From: Phycisphaerae bacterium
Lineage (GTDB): Bacteria > Planctomycetota > Phycisphaerae > Phycisphaerales > SM1A02
Assembly: GCA_002591705.1 (NCBI GenBank)
Contig: PAAB01000023.1
Coordinates: 35,209 to 41,936 of the forward strand
Reading direction: 5' to 3'
DNA: 6,728 nt
Shown piece after piece: positions 5,809-6,728 of the stretch (positions are counted from its first letter, which is position 1; every line of letters starts with the position of its first letter). The notes beneath the pieces are model-generated. The model ran no database searches and was not told where the DNA came from. It was given only the letters and a program-made list of their open reading frames with translations. Made by a program: the position numbers and the translations under genes.

Positions 5809-6728
5809 ATGTGCGGAATCGTCGCCTACATCGGCACCTCAACCGCGTCCTCGATCCTGATGGAAGGACTGAAGCGACTTGAATACCGGGGGTACGACTC
5901 CGCCGGGGTGGCGGTGCTGGAAGGCTCCGGTGCACTTCAGATCCGCAAGACCGCCGGTCGAGTGATGGTGCTCGAGGAGCGCGTGGCGTCCGAGGGAGGA
6001 ATGAGCGGCACCATGGGAATCGCCCATACTCGCTGGGCCACCCATGGCGAACCCAACGACATCAACGCGCATCCGCATACCGACAGTGACTCCGACGGCC
6101 ACGGCATTGCCCTGGTGCACAATGGGATCATCGAGAACTACCGGGTGATCAAGACCTATCTCGAGGAGCGGGGGCACGCCTTCGCATCCGAGACGGATAC
6201 CGAAGTCCTGACCCATCTCATCGGCGAGTTGTACGAAGGCGATCTCGAGGCCGCCGTGCAGGCGGCTCTCAAGGAGGTCACCGGCGCCTATGCGATCGCC
6301 GTGATCTGCCGGGAGGAACCCGGCGTCCTGGTCGCCGCCCGCAAGGGAGCGCCGCTCATGGTCGGCGTCGGCCAGGATGAATACATCGTCGCTTCGGATT
6401 CCAGTGCCATCGTCGCCCACACCAAGCAGGCCGTCGAGCTCGAGGACGGCACGATCGTTCGGCTGACGAGCGACTCGTTCCGAACGACGACGGTCGACAA
6501 CGTACCGGTGACCACGCAGCTGATGGAGTTGGAGGTGGATCTCGAACAGATCGAGCTGGGGGATTTCGACCACTACATGCTCAAGGAGATCCATGAGCAG
6601 CCGGAAGCGATTCGTCGAAGCTTCCGGGGTCGGATCGATCAGGCCTCGGGTCGCATCGTGCTCGGTGGCGTAGCCGACTACTCGCAGGAGCTGATGAAGG
6701 CCAAGCGGATCGTTCTCCTGGGGCAGGG
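5809..6728 (+). CDS. glmS: Glutamine-fructose-6-phosphate aminotransferase, N-terminal part (3' end outside window)
   Basis: The first 306 residues are present; the frame runs off the end without a stop. The enzyme makes glucosamine-6-phosphate from fructose-6-phosphate and glutamine, the entry to UDP-GlcNAc for peptidoglycan and LPS. The Ntn-type glutaminase domain is complete: Cys2 nucleophile (MCGIVAYIG), RLEYRGYDSAG (23-33), HTRWATHGEPN (73-83), NAHPHTD (86-92), HNGIIENY (104-111) and SETDTEV (127-133). The linker to the isomerase part, HYMLKEIHEQP (255-265), separates GlmS from other class II amidotransferases such as PurF and AsnB. The first SIS domain begins after about 285 and is cut at LLGQ, just before the expected substrate-binding Cys-Gly-Thr motif. 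The ATG is fixed by GGAGG 8 bases upstream and by the need for Cys2. There is no glmS ribozyme in the short upstream region. Confidence 0.97.
   Translation, partial: MCGIVAYIGTSTASSILMEGLKRLEYRGYDSAGVAVLEGSGALQIRKTAGRVMVLEERVASEGGMSGTMGIAHTRWATHGEPNDINAHPHTDSDSDGHGIALVHNGIIENYRVIKTYLEERGHAFASETDTEVLTHLIGELYEGDLEAAVQAALKEVTGAYAIAVICREEPGVLVAARKGAPLMVGVGQDEYIVASDSSAIVAHTKQAVELEDGTIVRLTSDSFRTTTVDNVPVTTQLMELEVDLEQIELGDFDHYMLKEIHEQPEAIRRSFRGRIDQASGRIVLGGVADYSQELMKAKRIVLLGQ

Noticed and set aside
4889..5860. A 323-codon open frame on the plus strand opposite rarA, running into the start of glmS
   Set aside because: rarA carries all its ATPase motifs on the other strand; the plus-strand translation is a compositional mirror without recognisable motifs and overlaps the glmS start out of frame.
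5839..6594. A 251-codon open frame on the minus strand opposite glmS
   Set aside because: glmS is unambiguous on the plus strand; the antisense translation is a low-information shadow.

Overview
GC-rich bacterial DNA with ordinary coding density. It has two outer-membrane porin genes, a LysM/L,D-transpeptidase, 5-formyltetrahydrofolate cyclo-ligase, the AAA+ ATPase RarA (MgsA) and the N-terminal half of glmS. The beta-barrels ending in Leu-Met-Phe show a diderm envelope. The style of the porins and the periplasmic L,D-transpeptidase remind me of marine Planctomycetota, perhaps Phycisphaerae. That placement is a recollection of family style, not a search result, and is of moderate to low certainty.

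Layout. Positions 1-482 hold the C-terminal part of a porin on the + strand, followed by two strong hairpins (510-547 and 590-620) that look like a double terminator. A leader of about 250 bases follows, with a 67-base stretch lacking C and a 7-bp inverted repeat. It leads into a second, complete porin (871-2400, +) that is clearly homologous to the first at its C-terminus and carries a signal peptide and a short coiled coil. This gene ends at base 2400, and the opposite-strand L,D-transpeptidase gene ends at 2401, so the two stop codons abut.

The minus strand from 5674 down to 2401 reads rarA, then the cyclo-ligase gene overlapping it by 8 bases, then after 123 bases the L,D-transpeptidase with its own strong ribosome binding site. 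rarA and glmS diverge from a 134-base region that carries a TACAAT hexamer on each strand, together forming a perfect 7-bp inverted repeat. The rarA copy is placed so that transcription would begin at or next to the ATG, suggesting a leaderless message.

Functionally, the window combines envelope building (porins, peptidoglycan cross-linking, and GlmS for UDP-GlcNAc supply) with housekeeping (RarA for stalled replication forks, folate salvage). I see no mobile element, CRISPR array, tRNA, rRNA or obvious defence system. The points most worth a second look are the divergent rarA/glmS promoter region, the porin/L,D-transpeptidase convergence, and the odd leader of the second porin gene.
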